Positions 1 through 5,099 of a stretch of 6,561 nt of DNA are shown here, in pieces. Source of the stretch: Gemmatimonadota bacterium (GTDB lineage: Bacteria > Gemmatimonadota > Gemmatimonadetes > Gemmatimonadales > Gemmatimonadaceae); contig JAQBQC010000325.1 in NCBI GenBank assembly GCA_028287205.1, positions 1-6,561 on the forward strand. The letters are read 5' to 3'. A program made the position numbers and the translations under genes. The notes beneath the pieces are model-generated. The model searched no databases. It was given only the letters and a program-made list of their open reading frames with translations, and had not been told where the DNA came from. How positions within the stretch are numbered: position 1 is the stretch's first letter; each line of letters starts with the position of its first letter.

Positions 1-771
1 GCGGGTGTCGGCGTTCCGCTCGCCAAGGGACAACACCTCGGCGTCTACGCGATGTGGCACAACGATTCGGGACACGACATTCACAACGCGTATCTCAAGA
101 TGACGCTGGCGTTCATTCCGAAGTCGCGTTTGCAGAACCCGGTGCTCCCGATGTACGTGGACGTCAACAATCACATCGGCGGAGTCACCACCTTCGATGT
201 GCCCGCGGGAAAATCCTCGCGCGCCTACGACTTCGAGTTCCCGTTGAGCGGGCGTCTCATCGGCATTGGCGGGCATCTCCACGATTACGGCACCGCCGTG
301 CGTTTCGAGGATGCGGAAACGGGGAAGGTGCTCGTGCGCCTCAAGTCCGATCGCGACCGCAACGGAGAGATCTCGAAAGTCGGCCGCTTCATCTGGGGCT
401 TCCACGAGGAAGCGCTGCCGATCGAAGCGCATCACAAGTATCGGGTCGTAGCCGAGTACGACAATCCGACCGGCAAGACGATTGCGGAGGGCGGGATGGG
501 ACACATCAACGGCGTGTTCAGCCCGAACGACATGGCGGAGTGGCCCGTGCTGGATCTTGCCAACGCCGACATCAAGCGCGACATCGACGCGCTCCCGTCG
601 TACAGCGAGATGCGTGCGTCACGCCCCGCGAAGGCGCACGAGGCACATGAGGCGATGGACATGAAGTCGATGCCGATGAACAAGGAAGGTGGCGATTCGA
701 CCACGGCGTCGATGTCCAACATGCCGGGCATGTCTCGCATGCAGCAGCGCGCGGACACCACGCACCACTAG
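1..771 (+). CDS. Putative extracytoplasmic metal-binding protein with HxH motif and Met/His-rich tail (5'-truncated)
   Basis: The reading frame is open from the first base, so this is the C-terminal 256 residues of a longer protein; any signal peptide lies outside the window. The visible part looks like a beta-sandwich protein. It has a WHN motif near base 55, a D-rich segment, then GGHLHDYG with His codons at 274-276 and 280-282, then YDNPTGK and a WPVLDL segment. The GGHLHDYG region followed by an acidic ligand-like stretch recalls copper type II monooxygenase C-terminal folds and plant SURNod19-like proteins. That is a resemblance from memory, not a search result. The last ~45 residues are low-complexity and rich in Met and His (MDMKSMPM, SMSNMPGMSRM, terminal HH), a composition typical of copper-binding tails in periplasmic proteins. 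It ends 4 bp from the convergent hisA-like gene, so it is probably a separate transcription unit at the edge of the cofactor cluster. No specific function is assigned. Confidence 0.75.
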   Translation, partial: AGVGVPLAKGQHLGVYAMWHNDSGHDIHNAYLKMTLAFIPKSRLQNPVLPMYVDVNNHIGGVTTFDVPAGKSSRAYDFEFPLSGRLIGIGGHLHDYGTAVRFEDAETGKVLVRLKSDRDRNGEISKVGRFIWGFHEEALPIEAHHKYRVVAEYDNPTGKTIAEGGMGHINGVFSPNDMAEWPVLDLANADIKRDIDALPSYSEMRASRPAKAHEAHEAMDMKSMPMNKEGGDSTTASMSNMPGMSRMQQRADTTHH

Positions 772-775
772 CTCG

Positions 776-1492
776 TCACACCCGATCGCGTCCGATCACT
801 CCGCGATGCACCGCCGTCGCCACCAGGGCACCATTCGCCCCGGCGGCGGCGAGCCGATCGAGATCAGCCTGGTGCCGCACCCCTCCGCCCGCGATCAGAT
901 CCACCCCCGGAAGCGCCGCGCGCAAGTCGCGCATCATTGCGTCGTCCGTGCCGCCCAAGCCACCTACCTTCGCCAGATCCAGCACGATGACAGTCTCCGC
1001 GCCGGCATCCACAGCCCGTCGTGCGAGCTCGCGCGCTGTCATCGCACGTAACGCGTCCGCGCTCGCGAGTGGAGCACCATCGCGCAGATCGAGACTGAAC
1101 GCCACCCGATCCGCTCCGAGCCTCCGCACGATCGCGTGGAGCAGCTCGAAACCCGGCATCGTCTCGAGCGCCACGACGACACGATCTGCGCCCGCATCGA
1201 TCAACGCGCACGCGTCCGCTTCGGATCGAAGACCAGCGTCGATCCAGCTTCGTGCGATTCGGGAGAGTCGCTGGTGCATTGCGTATTGCGCCGCGCCCCC
1301 TTCGAGTGCATCGAGGTCCGCCACGTACAACTCGCTCGTTCCGAGCACCACGACGTAGGCCTGCGCGAGCGCCACCGCGTCTCCCAGCGAAGGCGTGATC
1401 GCGGACTTGACGGGCTCGTAGCGTGCGCGATCGCCTCCCGTTCCGTGCACCGCCTCTCCAGCACGGAGATCGATTACCGGTATAATGCGCAT
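776..1492 (-). CDS. HisA/HisF-like (beta/alpha)8 barrel protein, H4MPT/methanofuran-cluster type
   Basis: About 238 residues, the normal length of HisA. The protein opens MRIIPVIDLRAGEAVH, the beta-1 signature of the histidine-biosynthesis isomerase HisA, with the catalytic-type Asp at residue 8. A second Asp at the end of a later strand (FSLDLRDG, about residue 135) matches the other acid of HisA/HisF, and VLDLAKVGGLGG carries a further Asp. The phosphate-binding elements are recognisable: AGGGVRH and GALVATAVHRG near the C terminus. The N-terminal HGTGGDRARYEPV segment differs from true HisA and fits the 'hisA/hisF-related' family found in methanogens and H4MPT-containing bacteria, whose reaction is unknown to me. 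The neighbours are cofactor genes and no his genes are present, so a role in methanofuran or methanopterin synthesis is more likely than histidine synthesis; that is inference. A GTG three codons upstream (1499-1501) is an alternative start. I prefer the ATG because it begins exactly at the conserved strand; neither has a strong Shine-Dalgarno. Confidence 0.85.
   Translation of the reverse strand: MRIIPVIDLRAGEAVHGTGGDRARYEPVKSAITPSLGDAVALAQAYVVVLGTSELYVADLDALEGGAAQYAMHQRLSRIARSWIDAGLRSEADACALIDAGADRVVVALETMPGFELLHAIVRRLGADRVAFSLDLRDGAPLASADALRAMTARELARRAVDAGAETVIVLDLAKVGGLGGTDDAMMRDLRAALPGVDLIAGGGVRHQADLDRLAAAGANGALVATAVHRGVIGRDRV
1481..1486 (+). promoter_or_regulatory. Candidate -10 box (TATAAT) for the mfnF-mfnE unit
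   Basis: A perfect sigma70-type -10 hexamer sits 35 bp before the mfnF start codon, predicting a transcript start near 1493 and a leader of about 29 nt. It lies inside the 5' end of the divergent hisA-like gene, where it reads on the other strand as ATT ATA (two Ile codons, the second rare in this GC-rich sequence). No convincing -35 hexamer is visible 16-18 bp upstream, so the promoter is plausible but not proven. Confidence 0.45.
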
Positions 1493-1510
1493 CGTCTGCA
1501 CCCACGGAGC

Positions 1511-1520
1511 TGCTCGAGCA
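1511..1520. repeat. 10-bp perfect palindrome in the 29-bp divergent gap
   Basis: TGCTCGAGCA is a perfect palindrome between the divergent hisA-like and mfnF start codons, ending one base before the mfnF ATG. It occupies the position where a ribosome binding site or an operator for both genes would be. Such short palindromes occur often by chance in GC-rich DNA, so this is a weak call. Confidence 0.2.
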
Positions 1521-1521
1521 T

Positions 1522-2550
1522 ATGACTGTAATCGGCTGGGATATCGGCGGCGTCAACACCAAGGCTGCCCGAGTCTGTGGCGAAGCGTCGCTCGCGGCAC
1601 GCAACGACCCATTCGAGATCCAGCGCGCCCCCGCCGCACTCGCAGCGCGCCTTGAAGGTATCGCTACGGTGCTCGGCGCCGAGAAGTCGGATGCGCACGC
1701 AATCACGATGACGGCCGAGCTGTCGCAGTTCTTTCGTACCAAACGCGACGGGGTGGCGTACGTGCTCGATGCCGTCGAGCGCGCCTTTCCGGCCGCGCGC
1801 ACGCTCGTCTACACCGTCGATGGTCGCTTCCTCGATCTGCCCGTCGCGCGCGAGGCACCACTGCTCGTCGCCGCCTCGAACTGGACCGCCATCGCATCTC
1901 TGGTAGCCACCCTCGTCTCCGACGCGATCCTCATCGACGTCGGAACCACGACCACCGACATCGTCCCCATCAGCGGCGGGCGCGTTGCTGCGATCGGGCG
2001 CACCGATCCCGAGCGTCTCCTCTCCGGCGAGCTCCTTTATCTCGGCGCCGTGCGCACGCCGGTGGAGGCGATCGTTCATCGGGTGCCGCTGCACGACGGT
2101 CTCGCCGGTGTCTCCGCCGAATCGTTCGCCCTCGCCGGAGATATCCATGTCTGGCGCGGTGATCTCACGCCGGAGGGCTATACCACACCAACGCCCGACG
2201 CGCGCCCCTCGTCGCGCGAATTTGCGGGCGAGCGCATCGCCCGCATCGTATGCGCCGATCGCGAGCTCCTCGACGACTCCGACATCGATCGCATCGCCGC
2301 ATTCGTTGCCGACGCGATGGTCGCGCGCATTGCTGCGTCCATCACGCGCGTGCGCGATCGTCATCCGCATCTCGAAACCGCGGTCATCGCCGGCCACGGC
2401 GCCTTCCTGGCACGCGCCGCTGCGCGCCGCGCCGGCCTCCACGTCGCGCACGATGATCTCATCGCCGCCGGAGCGCCGCGCACCGCCGGCGCCGAGACCG
2501 CGTTCGCGGTCGCACGCCTGCTCGAGCGCTGGCTGCACTCGCACTCGTGA
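1522..2550 (+). CDS. mfnF: Hydantoinase/oxoprolinase-family H4MPT-linked protein, probable methanofuran synthesis enzyme MfnF
   Basis: 342 residues with the sugar-kinase/Hsp70/actin-type fold of the hydantoinase A family. The N terminus MTVIGWDIGGVNTKAARV is the first phosphate-binding loop (Asp7, Gly9-Gly10). A second loop, IDVGTTTTDI, lies at Asp139-Asp146, followed by LLSGELLYLGAVRTPVEAI. The adenosine-type motif AGHGAFLA is at 290-297 and the end reads AGAETAFAVARLLERWL. The combination GWDIGGVNTK with DVGTTTTDI marks the 'H4MPT-linked C1 transfer pathway protein' family, whose methanogen member MfnF couples activated aminomethylfuran diphosphate to gamma-glutamyltyramine, building the core of methanofuran. 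The product assignment is by family knowledge. It starts 29 bp from the divergent hisA-like gene and its TGA overlaps the GTG of mfnE by 4 bp, consistent with translational coupling of consecutive pathway steps. The Shine-Dalgarno is weak (GGAG at 1506-1509, 12 nt away). The start is fixed by the conserved N-terminal loop. Confidence 0.85.
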   Translation: MTVIGWDIGGVNTKAARVCGEASLAARNDPFEIQRAPAALAARLEGIATVLGAEKSDAHAITMTAELSQFFRTKRDGVAYVLDAVERAFPAARTLVYTVDGRFLDLPVAREAPLLVAASNWTAIASLVATLVSDAILIDVGTTTTDIVPISGGRVAAIGRTDPERLLSGELLYLGAVRTPVEAIVHRVPLHDGLAGVSAESFALAGDIHVWRGDLTPEGYTTPTPDARPSSREFAGERIARIVCADRELLDDSDIDRIAAFVADAMVARIAASITRVRDRHPHLETAVIAGHGAFLARAAARRAGLHVAHDDLIAAGAPRTAGAETAFAVARLLERWLHSHS

Positions 2551-3101
2551 TCGACGCCGTCATCAAGGTCGGCGGCGCGCTCCTCTCGCTCGGAGACGCG
2601 CTCCCTCGCTCCCTCGCCGCACTCGAGCTTCTCTCGTCCGAGCACTCGTTCGTCGTGGTGCCCGGTGGCGGCCCTTTCGCCGATGCCGTCCGCGCCATCG
2701 ACGAGCACCACTCGCTGAGCTCCGATGACGCGCACTGGATGGCTATCCTCGGCATGGACCAGTACGCGATACTGCTGGCGTCGCGCCTGCGCAACGCGGA
2801 GCTCGTGTATCGCCGCGGCGAGATCGCTCGTGCGCACGTGCGCGGCAGAATTCCGGTCCTGGCCCCGTATCGGTGGCTGCGCGAAGCCGACCCGCTTCCG
2901 CACAGCTGGGACGTGACGAGCGACAGCATCGCCGCGTGGATCGCAGCCGAAGTCGGCGCGCAAGAGTTGATTCTCATCAAACCGTCGGCCCACGATCATC
3001 GCGAGATTGTCGATCGCTACTTCGAGCGTGCCCGCCCATCTGCGCTCAGATGCACGATTGTCACGCCCGACATGCTCAGTGGAAGCTGGTTTCCCGCGTG
3101 A
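2547..3101 (+). CDS. mfnE: Amino-acid-kinase-fold protein, probable aminomethylfuran phosphate kinase MfnE
   Basis: 184 residues starting at a GTG that overlaps the mfnF stop (GTGA). Amino-acid-kinase features appear in order. The nucleotide/phosphate loop VIKVGGALL has Lys7 and Gly9-Gly10. A glycine loop, VVPGGGPFAD, lies at about 38-46. The segment LPHSWDVTSDSIAAWIA (118-132) is a strong signature of this kinase group, and ELILIK follows at 140-145. The methanogen homologue MfnE phosphorylates (aminomethyl)furanmethyl phosphate to the diphosphate with ATP, giving the substrate of MfnF; gene order here follows that chemistry. The protein looks complete but short: the part after Lys145 is only about 40 residues. 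This compact C terminus may be normal for the bacterial form. The 3' end overlaps the convergent mfnB gene by 26 bp. Amino-acid kinases share this fold, so the substrate is inferred from family signature and context. Confidence 0.82.
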   Translation: MIDAVIKVGGALLSLGDALPRSLAALELLSSEHSFVVVPGGGPFADAVRAIDEHHSLSSDDAHWMAILGMDQYAILLASRLRNAELVYRRGEIARAHVRGRIPVLAPYRWLREADPLPHSWDVTSDSIAAWIAAEVGAQELILIKPSAHDHREIVDRYFERARPSALRCTIVTPDMLSGSWFPA

Positions 3102-3843
3102 GCTCGCGCGCGATCGCATACGAGTCCCCGCGGTGCACGCGCAGCAGATCGCGCGCCGATACCAGCTCGCGCACCCGGCTCTCGCGCACGCGCCCCTCGC
3201 GCCCATACTCACACGCCGCTCCGCGCACACCCACGATCTCCGCACCAGCCTCGTAGGCGAACGACAGATCCTCGATGCTGATGCGTCCGGCCAGCGCCAC
3301 CATCAGCGACCGCGCGCGCGCATCACGCACCAGCGATCCGAGCGCCGCGCGGCCGAGACATCGGAAGAGCCCCGCACCGTCCTTTCGCACGGTGTCGACG
3401 AGCACACCCATCGCCCCTTCGGCGGCGGCGGCCGTGAGCACCGTCTGCGGCGCCGCACCACCAACCTCATCCCAGTCGGCGTAGGCCACCGCAACCACCG
3501 CGCACGGCGAGGACGGGAGCAGCGCACCATCCCTCACGCGCGCGAGCCTCGCGCGCACCGCGCCGGGATCGCGCACGTCGGCGAATCCCACCTTCACGAA
3601 CATCGCCCCCGCTTCCGCGGCCGCTCGCGCAGCACTCGCCAGCGACTCCGCATCTCCGGAGTCACCGAGCGCAGCGCTCACGGGGCGCATCCCGTTGACG
3701 GCCTCCACAATCTCTTTCAGGACGTCAATGTCCACCGCCCCCAGCGCGCCCAGCGACGGCTCCTTCGCATCGATGATCTCGGCCCCACCGGCAAGGGCGG
3801 CCCGCGCTTCCTCCGCATTGCGGACGCTCACGAGCAGACGCAT
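3076..3843 (-). CDS. mfnB: (5-formylfuran-3-yl)methyl phosphate synthase MfnB
   Basis: 255 residues, TIM-barrel aldolase-like enzyme that condenses two glyceraldehyde-3-phosphate molecules into the furan phosphate precursor of methanofuran (family DUF556). It begins MRLLVSVRNAEEARAAL and has IIDAKEPSLGALG with Asp25 and Lys27, matching the catalytic Asp and Lys positions I recall for the Methanocaldococcus jannaschii enzyme. FVKVGF (Lys84) and LVDTVRKDG (Asp150, Lys154) match its other active-site residues within one position. The C-terminal part (EIVGVRGAACEYGREGR) is also family-typical, followed by a tail of roughly 20 residues that may be an extension. The start is the ATG at 3841-3843, supported by a strong Shine-Dalgarno. 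An ATG eight codons further upstream would put that site inside the gene and adds non-conserved residues. It is transcribed away from the pterin operon and converges on mfnE. This is the most secure pathway assignment in the window. Confidence 0.92.
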   Translation of the reverse strand: MRLLVSVRNAEEARAALAGGAEIIDAKEPSLGALGAVDIDVLKEIVEAVNGMRPVSAALGDSGDAESLASAARAAAEAGAMFVKVGFADVRDPGAVRARLARVRDGALLPSSPCAVVAVAYADWDEVGGAAPQTVLTAAAAEGAMGVLVDTVRKDGAGLFRCLGRAALGSLVRDARARSLMVALAGRISIEDLSFAYEAGAEIVGVRGAACEYGREGRVRESRVRELVSARDLLRVHRGDSYAIARELTRETSFH

Positions 3844-3846
3844 GCA

Positions 3847-3856
3847 CTTCCCCCTT
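3847..3856 (-). promoter_or_regulatory. Strong Shine-Dalgarno of mfnB
   Basis: On the minus strand AAGGGGGAAG ends 3 nt before the ATG at 3843, with its purine core about 5-8 nt away. It decides between this start and an ATG eight codons upstream. Confidence 0.7.
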
Positions 3857-3874
3857 GTTCCGTCCACGCATCCG

Positions 3875-3888
3875 GCACTTATTAGTGC
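3875..3888. repeat. 14-bp inverted repeat, candidate operator
   Basis: GCACTTATTAGTGC: the arms GCACT and AGTGC are exact inverses around a TATT core, so six of seven base pairs match. Size, AT-rich core and position between two divergent units fit a small dimeric regulator site. It is too short and AT-cored for a terminator hairpin and is not followed by a T-run. The regulator is unknown. Confidence 0.4.
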
Positions 3889-3917
3889 AGAGTCGCCGGT
3901 AAGCTAGCATCATCTTC

Positions 3918-3922
3918 GGGAG
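3918..3922 (+). promoter_or_regulatory. Shine-Dalgarno supporting the TTG start of the SDR gene
   Basis: GGGAG lies 9 nt before the TTG at 3932. The only near alternative, GTG at 3944, would be 21 nt away, and the frame is closed upstream by TAG at 3905-3907 with no ATG between. This favours the TTG. Confidence 0.5.
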
Positions 3923-3931
3923 CGCCACCAG

Positions 3932-4705
3932 TTGCCCGACGCAGTGTATCCTCTCGCCGGCAAAGTCGCGCTCGTGACCGGTGCATCCACAGGAATCGGC
4001 CGCGCGATCGCAATCGCCCTTGCCCGCGCAGGCGCCGACGTCGCGATCACGTTCCGCTCGAGTCGGCGCGAGGCAAGCGCCGTTGCCACCGAGATCGAGC
4101 GCATCGGCCGGCGCGCCGCCGTCTTCCAGCTCGAGCTGTCGGATCCCGCATCGATCTCTGCACTCGCGCGCGACCTCACCGATCAGTTCGAGCGTGTGGA
4201 CATCTGGATCAACAACGCAGGTGCGGACATTCTCACGGGCGACGATGCAAGGAAATCGCGCCTCGAGAAGCTGGACCAGCTTCTGATGGTCGACCTGCGC
4301 GGCACCATCCTCGCATCGTGGGAGGCCGCGAACGTGATGCAGGAGCAGCCCGATGGCGGCGTGATTATCAACATGAGCTGGGATCACGTACTTTTCGGCA
4401 TGGAAGGAAAGAACCCGCAGATGTTCTCCGCGGTGAAGGGCGGGATTCTCAGCTTCAGCAAATCGCTCGCGCGCTCCATTGCTCCGAAAGTTCGCGTCAA
4501 CATCCTCGGCCCGGGTTGGATCGAGACGGAGTTTGCCGCGACGACGATGGATCCGGAGTACTACCGCCGCGTGGCCGAGTCCACGCCACTCGGCCGCTGG
4601 GGCACTCCGGAAGACGTCGCCCGTGCCGCGGTATTTCTCGCGTCGCCGGATTCCGCGTTCATGACTGGACAGATGCTGATGGTTGGCGGCGGCGTGATAA
4701 TGTGA
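3932..4705 (+). CDS. Short-chain dehydrogenase/reductase-like protein with non-canonical active site (Tyr to Phe)
   Basis: 257 residues, classical SDR length. The Rossmann dinucleotide loop TGASTGIG is at 16-23 with FRSSRRE after beta-2 (Arg42, Arg45-46), suggesting NADP(H) preference. The structural motif NNAG is at 94-97, and the PG motif and LGRWGTPEDVARAAVFLAS end are typical. The active site is unusual: the YxxxK motif reads FSAVK, Phe165 and Lys169, with TTC clearly present at 4424-4426. The Ser region reads NMSWDHV (Ser149, Trp150), so the usual NxxS Ser position is Trp unless Ser149 takes over. A segment GMEGKNPQ replaces the normal loop before the Tyr. I recall similar SDRs with Phe in place of Tyr annotated in Planctomycetes, so this may be a family trait rather than decay. 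It starts the operon with a PCD-like and a DHPS-like gene, so a pterin substrate (analogous to FolM or PTR1 reductases) is a fair guess, but catalysis is unproven. The start is TTG. Confidence 0.85.
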   Translation: MPDAVYPLAGKVALVTGASTGIGRAIAIALARAGADVAITFRSSRREASAVATEIERIGRRAAVFQLELSDPASISALARDLTDQFERVDIWINNAGADILTGDDARKSRLEKLDQLLMVDLRGTILASWEAANVMQEQPDGGVIINMSWDHVLFGMEGKNPQMFSAVKGGILSFSKSLARSIAPKVRVNILGPGWIETEFAATTMDPEYYRRVAESTPLGRWGTPEDVARAAVFLASPDSAFMTGQMLMVGGGVIM

Positions 4706-4715
4706 AGAACAATTC

Positions 4716-4721
4716 GAGGAG
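4716..4721 (+). promoter_or_regulatory. Shine-Dalgarno of the PCD-like gene
   Basis: GAGGAG, 6 nt before the ATG at 4728 and inside the 22-bp gap after the SDR gene. A second ATG follows directly (4731); spacing slightly favours the first. Confidence 0.6.
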
Positions 4722-4727
4722 CCGAAC

Positions 4728-5099
4728 ATGATGGTCAGAAAGGATCCGACGTACAGCGAAGAGCAGATCGTCGAGAAGCTGGGCGAGCTCCCGGGGTGGT
4801 ACTATGAGGACAAGTGGATCCGTCGCCAGTTCAAGACGGACGGCTGGCCGACCACGCTGATGCTCGTCAACATCATCGCGTATCTCTCGGAAGCGGCGTA
4901 CCACCATCCCGATCTCACGGTGACGTGGGCCAAGGTCGGCGTGAAGCTGCAAACGCATTCCGCGGGCGGCATCACCGACAAGGACTTCGAGCTCGCGCGC
5001 AAGATCGAGGATGCGGTGCTCTGGCGTCCGGAGAGCGGGCGGACCACCGGCCTCGAAGGCACGCCGAACAAGTTCGTTCGGGGCGGCGATCCCAAGTAA
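4728..5099 (+). CDS. pcd: Pterin-4a-carbinolamine dehydratase-like protein
   Basis: 123 residues. The PCD/DCoH active-site signature is plain: SEAAYHHPDLTVTW gives His59-His60 with Pro61-Asp62, followed by VKLQTHSAGGITDKDFELA with His77. These are the residues that bind and dehydrate 4a-hydroxytetrahydropterins. The usual Asn before the His pair is Tyr58. The N-terminal part (YSEEQIVEKLGELPGWYYE) matches the family's first helix and WxW-like strand. After the catalytic domain a tail of about 25 residues (VLWRPESG, then LEGTPNKF) extends past ordinary PCDs, which are about 95-110 residues. Genes called pcd occur in methylotroph H4MPT clusters, although these bacteria need no aromatic-hydroxylase pterin recycling for C1 metabolism. 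Here it is followed without any gap by the DHPS-like gene (TAA then GTG), strongly implying a shared job in pterin cofactor synthesis or repair. The exact substrate is inferred. Confidence 0.88.
   Translation: MMVRKDPTYSEEQIVEKLGELPGWYYEDKWIRRQFKTDGWPTTLMLVNIIAYLSEAAYHHPDLTVTWAKVGVKLQTHSAGGITDKDFELARKIEDAVLWRPESGRTTGLEGTPNKFVRGGDPK

Larger units (their letters stand above)
3844..3931. promoter_or_regulatory. Divergent regulatory region between mfnB and the SDR-PCD-DHPS operon
   Basis: This 88-bp gap is the largest non-coding stretch in the window and must serve mfnB to the left and the pterin operon to the right. Its middle is distinctly more AT-rich than the surroundings. Weak promoter-like elements for the right-hand operon are TAGCAT at 3905-3910, 17 bp after TTAGTG at 3882-3887. 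For mfnB, the minus strand of 3879-3886 (ACTAATAA) could act as a -10. Neither matches consensus well. An inverted repeat sits in the middle and would overlap both. Confidence 0.45.

Noticed and set aside
772..775. Possible bidirectional terminator between the two convergent genes
   Set aside because: Only 4 bp separate the stops and I see no stable hairpin with a T-run on either strand.
776..1492. Annotation as true histidine-biosynthesis HisA
   Set aside because: The fold matches, but the N-terminal substrate-loop region differs from HisA, no his genes are adjacent and the context is cofactor synthesis. The related-family call is safer.
864..1802. Minus-strand open frame (about 312 codons) overlapping the hisA-like gene and mfnF
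   Set aside because: It is the shifted frame of the hisA-like gene, Arg/Ala/Ser-rich with no motifs, and it spans the divergent promoter.
1474..2544. Long minus-strand open frame (about 356 codons) antisense to mfnF
   Set aside because: It has no recognisable domain and a biased, low-complexity composition typical of antisense frames in GC-rich DNA, while the plus-strand frame carries the full MfnF motif set.
3932..4705. Annotation of the SDR as FabG (3-oxoacyl-ACP reductase)
   Set aside because: Length and fold match, but the catalytic Tyr is Phe, the pre-Tyr loop differs and the neighbours are pterin genes rather than fatty-acid genes.
3725..4729. Minus-strand open frame (about 334 codons) opposite the SDR gene
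   Set aside because: No domain is recognisable, it runs into the mfnB 5' end and across the divergent promoter region, and the plus strand encodes a clear SDR.
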